NCBI RefSeq assembly: GCF_963675165.1
Contig: NC_087388.1
Location: forward strand, 124,001 to 188,000
Length of the DNA: 64,000 nucleotides
Origin: Halichondria panicea
Taxonomy: Eukaryota > Porifera > Demospongiae > Suberitida > Halichondriidae
Direction: 5' to 3'
Below, piece after piece: positions 24,038-37,106 of this stretch. The notes under the pieces are model-generated. The model searched no databases, was not told where the DNA came from, and saw only the letters and a list, made by a program, of their open reading frames with translations. How positions within the stretch are numbered: the first letter of the stretch is position 1; each line of letters begins with the position of its first letter. Both the position numbers and the translations under genes were made by a program.

Positions 24038-25388
24038 TCACCACATACACCATGTGGCGATCATGGCAGCAATAAGCAGTAGTGTGATACGCATCAATGC
24101 TGGCATAGGAGAACCTGAGTGGAGTGATGGAATAGAACATGCATTATTGGACATGCATTATTGGAATAGATGAATCAATAATTAAAAGTGAAACCATAGA
24201 TTGAATAGGGAGAGGGATTGGAAACGAAAGTTACCTCGAATTATATCCGCATTACGCCGGGGTTACATCGAGGCTGTGTATCTAACGTTGGTACCTTGAC
24301 TGTCTGCTAGATTATACTACATTTGTACTAAACTTGCTCTTCCAACTGACTCTTGAGACCATATGGGACACAGTACATCGATGAGTTGCACAGTCTTAGC
24401 TATATTAAAAGCATTCTAGGTACATAAAGATCTCATACATTTTGTACCTCTAGCTATCTTCACAAAAGTCAAAAATGTATTTTTTTCTTTTCCAACTGAT
24501 GCTCACCATTAGGGGGCATGAGAATGACGTTTGAGGGGGGCTCTGAATATCTTGTAGTGATCATAATTCATGAAACATTGTTTCCCGCGTGTTGAGCAAC
24601 CGTAACACGGATTTACATCAAAGGCTTTCTGGTGCCATGCAAATTCAATGTAAAATGTCACGTGACGCTACTTCCGTTTCCAATCCCTCTCCCTATTCAA
24701 TCTATGGTGAGACCAAGGAATATCATGCATCAGTGCTATAAAATGGCAACCTTTTGCTCCACTTGTTGTGCACTTATCATCTTCCACTGTGAAGGGCACT
24801 GTTACATCACGCACAATATTTGCAGTGGTCTGGTTGGCTTGATATAGTACAAACTGTAGGATTGTTCCGTTGTCCACGTCACCTTCGTGTAAATAGACAT
24901 CGGCTCTCTTGCAAAACTTGTCTGGAAACCATTCTTGGTTGTACGTGACCGTGATGTCTTCTTTCTTATAAACTGGGTAATTCACACGAGCGTTGCCAAT
25001 GTCTAGGCCTCCTTTTCTAACTACCACTGAAAAGTTTGTGTCATTATCAGTTCTGCACACTTGAAAGTGAAGTGTTTGTGTATACGATCCATTAGTGGCT
25101 TCTAATGATAGCGCGGATGCTACAATACAAAAAAACAAAACATAGCTAGCATTGTGTTGCTGCAGCTCTATCACAATAGACTACTGTACAGTTCTGCATA
25201 GTTTATCATGATGCAGCCTTGTGTAGTCTGGCTATTAAATGTACATGTATGATGCAGACATGCACACACTCACTGTATCCTAGGGACTCTAGATCCAGTG
25301 CACTTGTGCATTGGGGCAGGACAGCAAATACAACAGTCAGTAGCACACACCGGTAGACAACTGCAGGGGTCATCTTAGAGCTTTCCAT
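24038..25388 (-). CDS. Small secreted, probably GPI-anchored protein, paralog 1 (unknown family)
   Basis: Exons 25388-25274, 25119-24751 and 24114-24038 join in frame to 186 residues. The first exon encodes a signal peptide (MESSKMTPAVVYRCVLLTVV...). The middle exon encodes a globular domain containing FQVCR, TNFSVVV, NYPVYKKEDIT, TYNQEWFPDKFC and FTVEDD. The last exon encodes a short hydrophobic tail (LMRITLLLIAAMIATWCMW), as expected for GPI attachment or a membrane anchor. Two cysteines are shared by all three paralogs, and N-glycosylation sites are frequent. It lies antisense in the leader intron of the inactivated protease copy. I do not recognise the family and assign no function. Confidence 0.72.
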
Positions 25389-25595
25389 GAAGTTCAACTA
25401 TGAAGCATATGATATCTGCTTTCTAAAACTCAGTGCTTTATGAAGTTTGGTGGCAAATTCCTGGGAGTTGATGGTGACTAATTAATAGCTGGATTTCCCC
25501 TGGGGTTTCCCTGGGAAGTTTCCCTGGGAAATTTGGATGCCATACAAAATGTACATCATCTCTCCCTAACTACAGGATATGATTCGCAAGGCTAA

Positions 25596-25904
<309 letters not shown>

Positions 25905-26340
25905 TAATTGCTCTTAAATGGTATAGTGTGCCATAATTATTCCATTTCCCTTTGAGCTGTGCATAGGTACATCTATCCCACATAACTATAAAGAACTTCA
26001 TACTAGGGGTATGTATTTTCTTCCCTAACCTCACACCCCTGGTCCCCACTAGGGGGCACTATTATACGGCCCCCCGGGACTGCCAAGACTCTACTAGCAC
26101 GTGCACTAGCGGCCGAGGCGTGTGTTCCCTTCCTCTCCATCGCTGGGTCGGACTTTGTGGAGGTATACGCAGGTGAGGGTGGGAGGGAAGTGGAGGTAGG
26201 AGGAGTGTGGGGGTGTGAGTGTAGCTCTGTGTGTATGTACACTACAAGGTATGAAAGCATTATGTTGTCATTCAACAAGTACACAAGTACTGTGCTGTGT
26301 ACTTTAAAAGGGAATTATGGAGATGTTTTGTCACTACTAG

Positions 26341-26598
<258 letters not shown>

Positions 26599-26824
26599 TG
26601 AGTTATTGTTAATCACATTGTACGTACAGTCATGTACATATCTCACATATTCGAATGCCCATAATTTAATTGTTTACTATGTAATGTACAAAAATATAGG
26701 TACATGTATACACAAAATCTCTCTACAAAAAATTATCTCTACAACCAACATAGCACTAACAAAAAATGCATACAAAAATGTTATGTCATGGCTATTTAAA
26801 TCCAAAATATCTATGTGTGGAAGG

Positions 26825-28774
26825 CTATTTATCATCGGAACTCATAAGAGATTTGAATGGATTTATTGTTCGTTGTTGTAGTTTATCGTGATCAAATTCC
26901 TCGATGAAAACTGTATATAATATGTTCTTGCTTTCTTTTCTTTCCCCTTGAACTATGCAAAATTGACCATCATATGTGAAAGATTTTGCTTTGTCGTGTT
27001 TGTTTAGATGGTCTTTGTGCGATTCGGACGAAGTGTTTATTGGAAAAGAGTCTACTGGCTTAGTATAGATTTTCCCTTTCGATAGTGTAAATTCAATGTA
27101 CTGTACATATCCCATATCCGACAGGGGTTGCTCTTTTTCACCTACTGTGATTATACCAGCCAGATGTTTTGCCCCCATAGAAACAGTATCTTCACAATTG
27201 GCCGACACTTCCAATTTGAATTCAAACTTATTTACCTTTGTATCCTCTGAATGTAAAAAAATGCATACCGGCCATCTTGTGTTGTTCACAATTAGGCACA
27301 GCCTATTATTTTTGCCAAAGGAGGTATTAACACCATTTTTTGAGAACGATGGCTTCATTTTAGGAACTGCATCAGCTGTAAGAGACAGGCACATATCCAA
27401 TGCCTTGCTAGCTTCTTCGATCGTGTAGCTTGTTTCAGGCAATTCAATAATGCTTAGAAATCTTTTGATAGGCCTATAATAATTTGGTGTTCTTCGATAT
27501 TCATACATTACTCGCAGCTTTCCTTCCCACCATCCTATTGGTGCAAGCATATCTCTATCCGATAAGAAAGCCAAAAATGATTTAGCTTCACTGTCTATTT
27601 TGTCTAACCTAATATCGATTAGGTCTGTAGCGAGGTTATTTCCATGTGATAGTATTTTGTGTTGATATAGATTCATTAGATAGATGCTAGCTAAATCACA
27701 ATAGGCAGCGAGACACATTAAGCATTGCTTGGCATGACTCTCCCTTTGTCGATCAATATCATCTCTTAGTAGTTTACGCCCGGTTAGATTTTTATGATTG
27801 TCTTTGTACGTGGGATCAGTGCTTTCTTCTTTTAATGCAACAAATTTTTTTTCTGCTATATACTTTAACTTACCCATACATTGATATATTTTGTCGAGCC
27901 GATATTTGCTTATCTCACTGAAACCATCATACACTGTTGCTGGTACTTTTATCTCCGACGATGGGGGCAATGTCACTTTGACAGCAACGGAGTTTTCTTG
28001 TGATCTTTCGTCTTTAATTTCTCCTTCTTTTGGGTTCGAAACACTCCCTCCCTCCACCGCACAACTATTCGTTTCTAGGAAAGCAAGATGCACTGTCGAA
28101 TTACTGATGAAGTGGTTTAGATCGTTAGCCATTAACTCTCCCTCTAGCATTACTTCATAGATATCTTCTTCAAGCATTTCAAATTTGAAATCCGCCAGTT
28201 CTTTTTTTATTATTATTCCTATTTGACGTTGGACAGAATCGGTTTTCTGTGATCTGGATACGAGTAAACCAGCAATTTCTAGGAAAATTTTACATACTGG
28301 TATGATAAAAGACAAATTAACACCACATGCTAAGGTTCCAGCTAGTCCAGCTATATGGGCCATGATCATTACTCCAGCTTGAACTATTTCGAATATCTTC
28401 TTCTTCTTGTCACCTTTGTTTTTCAAACAATCAAGACTACTTACGATTAAATTTTTTTCATAATATAATTTCTTTGCGTCTTTCCTGTTATAGTAGGCAT
28501 CTATATTTTTCAACAGATCCCTAAATGCTTGAATTGTCTCATCACTGGAGCTTTGTGTGGAATTTAGTGAAAGTGGACTGTCTCCTCTTGCTGAAAGATA
28601 TTCACTGCTTCGTGCGGACATATATCCAGAAAGATTTTCACTACTTAGTCCGGACGTACTTCCAGTGTCTTCTCCTCTTCCTGATGTTTCATCGCTACTT
28701 AGCATGGACACAATGTCTTCTCCTATTTCTGAAAGACTTTTAACTGTTACACTTGTGCTATCAGATGTTGCCAT
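26825..28774 (-). CDS. Uncharacterised intronless 649-residue protein
   Basis: One uninterrupted frame from ATG to TAA, the longest single-exon frame in the window. Residues 1-80 are Ser/Glu-rich with repeated SSE/LS words (SSENLSGYMSARSSEYLSAR). Next is a charged helical segment, then a hydrophobic stretch at about 130-175 (VMIMAHIAGLAGTLACG, FIIPVCKIFLEIAGLLV) that could be a buried hairpin or membrane-inserting helices. A mostly helical middle follows. The last 150 residues look beta-rich (CLIVNNTRWPVCIFLHSED, VQYIEFTLSKGKIY). There is no signal peptide and no recognised domain. It lies in the intron where the dead protease copy lost its donor, on the opposite strand. A decayed partial copy at 38440-38905 shows it was duplicated with the protease. 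A helical-bundle membrane-active protein is possible but only an impression of shape. Confidence 0.7.
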   Translation of the reverse strand: MATSDSTSVTVKSLSEIGEDIVSMLSSDETSGRGEDTGSTSGLSSENLSGYMSARSSEYLSARGDSPLSLNSTQSSSDETIQAFRDLLKNIDAYYNRKDAKKLYYEKNLIVSSLDCLKNKGDKKKKIFEIVQAGVMIMAHIAGLAGTLACGVNLSFIIPVCKIFLEIAGLLVSRSQKTDSVQRQIGIIIKKELADFKFEMLEEDIYEVMLEGELMANDLNHFISNSTVHLAFLETNSCAVEGGSVSNPKEGEIKDERSQENSVAVKVTLPPSSEIKVPATVYDGFSEISKYRLDKIYQCMGKLKYIAEKKFVALKEESTDPTYKDNHKNLTGRKLLRDDIDRQRESHAKQCLMCLAAYCDLASIYLMNLYQHKILSHGNNLATDLIDIRLDKIDSEAKSFLAFLSDRDMLAPIGWWEGKLRVMYEYRRTPNYYRPIKRFLSIIELPETSYTIEEASKALDMCLSLTADAVPKMKPSFSKNGVNTSFGKNNRLCLIVNNTRWPVCIFLHSEDTKVNKFEFKLEVSANCEDTVSMGAKHLAGIITVGEKEQPLSDMGYVQYIEFTLSKGKIYTKPVDSFPINTSSESHKDHLNKHDKAKSFTYDGQFCIVQGERKESKNILYTVFIEEFDHDKLQQRTINPFKSLMSSDDK

Positions 28775-29039
28775 TTTGTGAGCTGGTTCTTCTTGTAACT
28801 CAGTCTGTCTATTTGAAATAGCTAGTCTAAGTATAGACTTTATATACAGGCCTCATCCATAGTAGACGCTCTGAATATTTGTGCTATGTGAATTATCTAT
28901 ACCTCCCTCGGAAAACAAACACAGGTGTCTAGTATTAAGTGGATTCGTACCTCTACCTCCCTCCGAGCACTAACACAGGTGTCTAGTGTTATCTTACGTG
29001 TGCTCGGACACACACAAGTTAACCAATATTTGCATGTGA

Positions 29040-29540
<501 letters not shown>

Positions 29541-29774
29541 TAGGGGGGGGGCCTCTTAATGGCTACCTCTGAGGAAAGGTCAGCTGCTATATACTAGCTA
29601 GGCCAGGTCTCAAATGAGCAGTTTGTGTACACATTAATTAAAACAACCTCTCAACAAAGGCAACCTCTGTAAATTGTGATTGCTTCCCATCTATTGCATA
29701 TATATGGGTTCCACTGTACACACACATACTTATACACTATGCTGGTATTTTGTTGATATTGTACTGATGAATAA

Positions 29775-30203
<429 letters not shown>

Positions 30204-30789
30204 TAGGTATGGAGAAGAAGAATCATGTGATGTCATGTGAGGAGCGTAGGATTGTAGCGTACCATGAGGCAGGTCATGCACTAGTCGGGTGGTGTTTGGA
30301 GCATACAGATCCCATCATGAAGGTGCGGGTGATAGACTAATAATACTAGTGTAACTATATCATGTGATACACAGGTGAGCATCACTCCTCGGACTAAAGG
30401 AGCGCTGGGATTTTCTCAATACCTTCCCTCAGATCAGAAACTGTACACCACAGAACAGGTGTGTGCTACTGACTCTTTAGCCATCATTATTACTGGAGTT
30501 GCTGAATCCTTTGCAACACACCAGAGCGTTACTTATATGGAATAGTTGCACACACTGTGATCTGTTTACTAGAGCATAATCCGTCATGAATGTCAAACTG
30601 AATGTTTAGTAAACTAGTTTGTTTGGTGTTCTATTGTTATTGTTGTGTTATTGTTGCAGCTGTTTGATCGCATGAGTATGGCCCTGGGGGGCAGGGCAGC
30701 CGAGGCTATCACCTTCAACAGAATCACAACAGGTCAGCTGCAATTTATACAATTCCAATTCGACGTGTGCCATGCTCTTTTATAATAAA

Positions 30790-31212
30790 TTATAGGCCCG
30801 TAACTTGAATTCTGTGGATCCAATGTCAAAGATTTTATGATTTTCTGAAAGCTTAGAAAAATACCTTTCAAATGGTACCATCAAGGTTGATATTCGAGAG
30901 ATAAAAGTATTTGCCAATTTGGCGATACCATGGTCCGAGGCCGAAAAATGACAAATTAGGGCCCCGATGAAATTTTGGATTGAAACACATCATTTGAAAT
31001 ACATTTTTCTAAGCTTTCAGAAAATCATAAATATGTTGACATTGGATCCACAAAATTTAAGTTATAGCAGCTGAAAGAAATTGATTGAACAGAAGTGGTG
31101 GGGGTGTAGTTGAACATCTTTAAACAGCCATAACTTCAGTACAGTTGATCCAATGTCAAAATATTTATGATTTTCTGAAAGCTTAGAAAAATGTATTTCA
31201 AATGATGTGTTA
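30790..31212. repeat. R1 foldback-like repeat after the last retained protease exon
   Basis: Contains palindromic pairs: tttatgattttctgaaagc followed later by its complement gctttcagaaaatcataaa, and aatgtgttt/aaacacatcatttgaaat words. It lies at the same place in the intact protease gene (45180-45800), so it predates the duplication. The boundary between copy 1 and the duplicated DOK block falls at its end. Confidence 0.8.
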
Positions 31213-31217
31213 GGGTA

Positions 31218-33006
31218 ACTAATTCTCTAGGTGGCCTATACATTAAGGTGTTGTTGTAGAGACAGGCTGTTGCTCTAGGAAGAACTTATTTGTAGGATGA
31301 ACTTATTTGTGAAGCCTGCCACAAACTGTCCCTTGTAATATGAACGTTATTTGTTTAGTATACTTCCAATTACAATCCTAACCTAATACCACTAGGCAAT
31401 TCATTTCCATGGAAGAGCTTCTCATAATTAAATCTCGCTAATAATATTGTGTGCATGAACAATTGTGATTGGACGTTCGGAATGAGCTCCAGCTTTCCTG
31501 TACTATCAGACCTTAATTACCTTAGCTATAAAGGAAAGGTTTCTTTGATGTACCCTCTCAAGTGTGTAGCTTCCTCTGAGTTCACTGCCAGAGGATACTG
31601 GTTAATGATATTCATTGCCACTTTGTGTTCTAATTTCCTCACAGGTGTTACTGTATACACACATGCATGACTGGTCAACTATTACATGTTGTTATGTGTT
31701 CAGGTTCTGTTCCACTGGCGAGGGCCGGTTCCAATTCTACACTCCGCACTGTCGCCTCATCAATACCAAGGTTCACAGTATCGCCATGGCAAAGGCGGGC
31801 GGTAAAAGACTACCAAGACGAGCTTCTGAGGTGTGTGTGGGTGTATGGGTGTGGAGGGGGCGGTCTAAAGTCAGTTCCATTCCACTACTGAAGAGATTTG
31901 TTAGTGTCTGTTGAAGGTCATGATCCTCGGCCTTAGCAACATGTAACCTGATATGCTTGTGTTAGCTCAACATTCACAGTGTGTTTACAGTGTGTTTCTA
32001 GTCAACAAAGTATCAGTATCAGTGGGTACACTTACGCATGTGTATGTATTGAGGCAGGCACATATTGATAGACCTCGTGGCTTTGTTCCTATTGTCAGTG
32101 GATAATGTACGACTCTTGTGTGTGCTTATATCCACTCACATAATTATTTGTTAATTGGCCTAAATTGCTCTCAGGAATAACACAGCAGCTGTGGGTAATG
32201 AAAGCACCGCAGGTGCTGATGCCTCGGTGGAGATGCCAAAGCTATACATAACATGAAGCTACTAATAGCTTTTATACTGATGAACATTTTTGCAATAATT
32301 ATTTTGCTGCCATGCAGACTCAAAGAGTGGGTAATGATCGACCATGATTGTTGTTAAAAACGATCGATGCCAAAAGTTCAAGTCTAAAATTAATGGCTGC
32401 CATCAACAGAGCCTTGCAGCTCTCTTCCTCACTCTTGCAGCTACCAATAGCTAGTGTTCTAGTGCAGAGCTAACTACTAAGTAGAGTAGTAACACTCGGT
32501 AAACAAGTTTGGCTACGTGCTCTTCTGAAAAGGCTGCAATGGCATTCCAAGTAAGCAAAACTAGGCATAACTCGAGAACGAAGCATTATTTTGCAAATCC
32601 ACGAATTAAAATCCAAGTAAACATGACTAGAAGCCTATAGAAACTCTTACTTGCACTTGATTCATCCTTGAGCAGCTGTAGCAGTCTACACACACAGACA
32701 CACAAACACACTACCGTATACCTCGCTTGCGCATGCGCACCGAGGCATAATCAATGCAGCATTAAAGCTGCCTCTTTTAAGATCAAAGCATTTTTGTCCC
32801 TATAACCAAGTTAACTGTTGATGGCTGTGTGTTGTGTGTGCTGTGTGTTGATGGCTGTGTGTTGTGTGTGTGTTGATGGCTGTGTGTTGTGTGTGTGTTG
32901 TTGTCCTTGGTTACCTATAATCAAGTGTGGACTAATGACCTAGTACCAGACTGTGTTTGGTAGAGCACCCTTTAGACTGACTGACTGCATCACTGTAGCT
33001 TCCATG
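31218..33006 (+). pseudogene. Duplicated DOK exon 5 and flanking introns
   Basis: Matches 20782-21971 of the DOK-like gene, including the PTB exon at 31704-31830 with open frame and both splice sites intact. It is interrupted by an inserted element at about 32195-32757. No PH exon, exon 4 or promoter accompanies it, so it is a gene fragment rather than a gene. Confidence 0.88.
32195..32757. mobile_element. R2 non-autonomous element, about 560 bases
   Basis: Begins near caggtgctgatgcctcggtg and ends at gcgcatgcgcaccgaggcat. It is absent from the parent locus, where gtgggtaat runs directly into caacgcagc, and TAAT appears on both sides of the insert. A near-full-length copy lies in opposite orientation at about 61652-62222. 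No transposase frame. Confidence 0.8.
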
Positions 33007-33742
33007 TAGCCTCCTTCGCAGCCTCTCCTTTTTCTGTTCTTTGTCACAGAAGAGAAAATTGGAGGAACAAAGAAAGAAAGAAGGAAGCAACTAAGAAAAA
33101 GGAGAGCCTGCCTTGCTAAGTCGCGTGATCCCCTACTGACGTAGACAAATTTTAACGAGCGTGGGCGAGAGAAAACCTCAATAACTGTCCTCCCACACAG
33201 TACTTGGAGCGCATTTACCAGGAACATAATCTGTTATGAACAGTACAGTACAGTACAGTGCAGTAGAGTCAGCCTTCGTGAGACCTTTAGTCAGTAGAGG
33301 AAGTATGAAAGACTAGAGTAGAGTAGACTATACTGCTGTAATAATTATATCTACTAATCAAGTGGATCTATTCTGAACTCAGGAAAAAAAACTGAGCTAA
33401 ATTTAGATATTTAGTCTCTTTAGTCTTTACTAGGTAAGCCCTCGTCTACGATGTTGATTTTCTGGCTTACTATCTACGATGCTAACAGCTTTTATTTAGA
33501 GTTTGCAATGCGTAGGCATGCTGTAGCTTTTTGCTCTGTCAGGCTCCGCCCAGCTAGTGATTGCCCACGTTCATTTTCACTTGTCTACCACTCGTCTACC
33601 GTCACGCGACTTAGCAAGGCAGGCTCTCCTTTTTCTTAGTCTCTTCCTTCTTTCTTTCTTTGTTCCTCCAATTAGTCCCGTATTTTATCTTATTAAACTA
33701 TGACAAAGAACAGAAAAAGGAGAGGCTGCGAAGGAGGCTACC
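33007..33742. mobile_element. Foldback element with about 130-base inverted arms
   Basis: The left arm (33007 to about 33132, starting tagcctccttcgcagcctct) is the reverse complement of the right arm (about 33597-33742, ending ggctgcgaaggaggcta), with a small indel in the arms and about 460 bases between. The minus-strand frame at 32940-33227 falls in it and is not a gene. Confidence 0.85.
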
Positions 33743-33919
33743 TTGAGGGAGGCTTATCTTATAAGGCTGTATTGTCTGGGCCAGGTTTTGTGGTGGTAGT
33801 ATCTGATAATGGGGATGGGTCTATGTGGTTCTTCTAGGTGGCAAGCACAAAACAATTATTAACCTCTAATTTTGGTTCTTAGAATTAGCATTAGGCATTA
33901 GTTAAATAAATAGAGATGG

Positions 33920-33921
<2 letters not shown>

Positions 33922-33957
<36 letters not shown>

Positions 33958-34022
33958 GTGTGTGCGTGTGTGCGCGTGTGTGTGTGTGTGTGTGCGCGTG
34001 TGTGTGGTGTATGTGTGTGCGT
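33922..34022. repeat. (TG)n microsatellite
   Basis: TG tract with TGCG interruptions. It corresponds to the tract at 40281-40345 in the second duplicated unit and marks the start of the third copy of that unit. Confidence 0.9.
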
Positions 34023-34107
34023 AGTAGGTTATAATTATATTTGACCTCTAAGCTGCTCTTTTAACGCTTCCTACAGCCTCCCTCCACCACAGCATATGTT
34101 ATTATAC

Positions 34108-34560
34108 CTTGAGGCGTAGCCGCACGAGGGATACGGTAAAGCTGACTGTGTGTGTGTGTGTGTGTATTCCAGCTGTAACTGCTCTACGGTTGCAATGCGA
34201 CGAAAACTAACAGCTTCTATAGGCTTCTAGCCACGTTCTCTTGGATTTTGATTCGTGGATTAGCAAACTAAAGCTTTTTTCTCGAGTTATGGCTAGTCGA
34301 CTCACATTGAAGGCTGTTGCAGTCTCTTTAGAATCTTTCATAGCATCACCTGTTCACACAAACTTTCTATTCAACACATGAGTTAGCCTTGCACTAAAGC
34401 GCTAGTTTTTTGTTAGCTACAAGAGTTAGAAAAGATATGTTAAAACTGCTAGCTATAGTATAGTAGCCATTGTGAACTTGATCTCTTAACTTTGGACACA
34501 CTCTTTAATTATTCCAGTGGATGCAATGCGCATGCGCGCTCATATATCAGTAAGCCACAA
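34108..34560. mobile_element. Diverged R2-family element
   Basis: Begins ccttgaggcgtagccgcac and continues with words shared with the R2 copies (ttctataggcttctag, attcgtggatt, ctcgagttatg). It interrupts the third copy of the duplicated unit. Confidence 0.65.
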
Positions 34561-34752
34561 AACAAATAATACCATATAGACTAGATACAGGGGCGATCCT
34601 AGGATTCAGTCAATGGAGGTGCTCATTGCGCGCTAAGCGCGCCGCAAAATTTAAACCACGCCCACTTCCTGGGTCACGCCCCTTTTGTCGGCAACGCCCA
34701 CTGTTTTCTAGATGGTGCACAGTACTGACAGTATATACAACAGTGCAGTACA

Positions 34753-35533
34753 GTACATAGACTCGCAAGCCACTCCCTTTTCTCTGATTGGACGGGGGCG
34801 GGAGAAAAGGGACTGGTGACTCTGGGCTACAGCTTGTGTAACTCAGGAATGCTATTAAATATTAATGTCACGTGCAAATTATCCAATTTATTCTGATGCG
34901 TCAAAAGCTAAAGACACACAGAAGACAAGTATACAGATCTATCTAGCCAGCCTTTTGATTTTATAGATCCTTGTACCAGTGTCTGTTGTGCCACAACTTG
35001 TGGATTAGCATGGAACAGCTGATGAACGTAGAAATCTTGGCAGTCCTTCTTTGAACCGAGGAGTGGCAGCGATTTAAGACAGCTTGTACAAGTCTGACTA
35101 CTCTCAATTCAACTGCTGCCGTCTGCCATTATCTGTCTTGTATTGTACAGGTTATTAAAAGCTTTAGGCAACCAATGACTTTCGGCTGCCAGTTCTCATC
35201 ACGTAAAACTAAAACAAGCTAATCTCTGCTGGTGTCTTAGATGACTATATCCTAGCTGAATGCCAGATGATGTTATTACTCCATCATCTTCTCTTTTCTA
35301 GCACTAGCATCCATTCTTAAACTGTAGCTAAGAAGCCCGCGATCACTTTTGCAGGCTACGCAATTCTACTTAACCTCACGCAATTTTTGGATCACGTGGA
35401 AAAATCAATGAATAATCTCTACCCAAATTCTGGTAGAGACACAAAATGTGTCCCAGAGTCACCAGTCCCTTTTCTCCCGCCCCCGTCCAATCAGAGAAAA
35501 GGGAGTGGCTTGCGAGTCTATACAGTACAGTGC
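34753..35533. mobile_element. Element with 70-77-base internal inverted repeat
   Basis: From tagactcgcaagccactccc through gactctggg at about 34830 is repeated as the exact reverse complement at about 35453-35522, with about 620 bases between. The surrounding DNA (34580-36295) starts and ends with words resembling opposite strands of each other (ggaggtgctc / gagcaccct) and may be one larger element. No transposase frame seen. Confidence 0.7.
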
Positions 35534-36437
35534 CATCAGCAAGTCAAGAACGTTTATGACCAGAAGCTCAATTCGCCTGGGATGGCAAACTCTAGCCAAC
35601 TCTTCTTAAGGTATGTCAAATGTCAATGCAATCATGTCTACTCTAGTCTCTGTGTCAATGTAGAAGTGTAAGTGATGATAAACGTTTGTTCCTTTGCTTG
35701 ATCTGACGACAGTCTTGATTCTTTTCTTTTCAGGCCACTAAAAGATTGATCAGCTTACCAGGAGGTGACAGGCCAGCGTACAAAGTATGACCACCAGTAC
35801 CTTGATGTTGAGGAAAAGAGACTTTGTAGTTTACATTGCAAACATTGATTATTATTAATTTATTGTACATACATGTACTAGGCTTAATTATATAATTATA
35901 CTATACATTCATGTACCTGGATCCAAGAACCTTGTTGTTGCATGTTGTGAAGCAAGCTCAAGTGTTCTGATACAGCAAACCACTTCCTGCTGCCTAGCCT
36001 TATTATTGAGCCCCTCCCCACTCTTTACTAGTTCCCATGGATATCCCAGTAAACGATCGAAGAAAAGTAAGTTTTTTAGGCCAGCTTAGCTAGCTAGCTA
36101 GATTAAAGTTATTGTAACTATCACTATTAAGCTGTAGATAGCTGCAGTAAGTGTAGCTTCCTTCTAGCCAGCCAGTGATGGTTGAACTATCTACTTGAGA
36201 GCTTCTCTGAGTCTGGATAGGGTGCTGGAGCACCAGAGTCTGGATGGGGGTGCTGGAGCACCCTAAGCACCACCCTGTGTACGCCCCTGAGATACATGTA
36301 CACAAGTCTGGTAACAATAGATACATGTAAACAAGTCAGTATTAATAATTATAGATAGATACACACTTTCTGCTTGTTTATATACTATACTGTCTGCGCT
36401 ATACTACTGTCTGTGCTTAAATTCTCTCTTACTCTGT

Positions 36438-36616
36438 GCCTTTGACAAAGGTTTGCTCCCACTGTTTGGCTACAGGCCATTTAAATAACATGCAGTTGCT
36501 TCAGTATCGTTGATTTAATTCTGTGATTGAATTGTACTTATCTCACAGACTACTGGCTACTGACTATATGCCTTTGACAAAGGTTTGCTCCCACTGTTTG
36601 GCTACAGGCCATTTAA
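36438..36616. repeat. 47-base direct repeat flanking 85 bases
   Basis: The segment starting gcctttgacaaaggtttgct and ending ggctacaggccatttaa occurs identically at 36438-36484 and 36570-36616. Confidence 0.92.
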
Positions 36617-36780
36617 GACGATCAGTATGCACTATTAACTGTGGACACCCCTTTCTCGTGAAACAATCAAAGCACATTGCAAATTATTTACTTCTTCTAT
36701 AACACTCTAATACTTTTGAACGAAAGCAAATACATGGCGAGAGGCATTAGCAAGCGCACGCTTGCAAAACTCGTATAGAA

Positions 36781-37035
36781 CAGTAGAACCTCGATTATCC
36801 GGCTTGGAAATGTTATTCAGAAAATGGGCCTGTCCTTTAAATACGCATGCGCATGCAGCTGTTACATAGAGACATGCCTGCTTATCTTCTGCGCATGCAC
36901 TGACAACCATGTGGCACTGCTGTTTATCAATTAAGTGGGTGGATCAAGGCGTGGTTTATCTATTCGATTATCTGGGATATTCAGTTATCCGGCCTGTCTC
37001 TGGAACCAAGGTGTCCAGATAATCGAGTTCCACTG
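36781..37035. mobile_element. pogo/Tigger-like MITE
   Basis: The left end cagtagaacctcgattatcc and the right end, which on the reverse strand reads cagtggaactcgattatctg, match the terminal inverted repeats of pogo/Tigger elements. It is about 255 bases with no coding capacity. Immediately after it the third copy of the duplicated unit resumes. Confidence 0.72.
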
Positions 37036-37106
37036 TATATCTGTTATCATGCACGGTCATGCATCAGTATAGTTTCTAATTAATGGTTTGCTTTGAGTTA
37101 CTAACC

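Noticed and set aside
27096-28160. Plus-strand frames of 89-110 codons
   Set aside because: Antisense shadows of the 649-residue gene.
32940-33227. Minus-strand 95-codon frame
   Set aside because: Lies across the arm of a foldback element; no similarity to any family I know.
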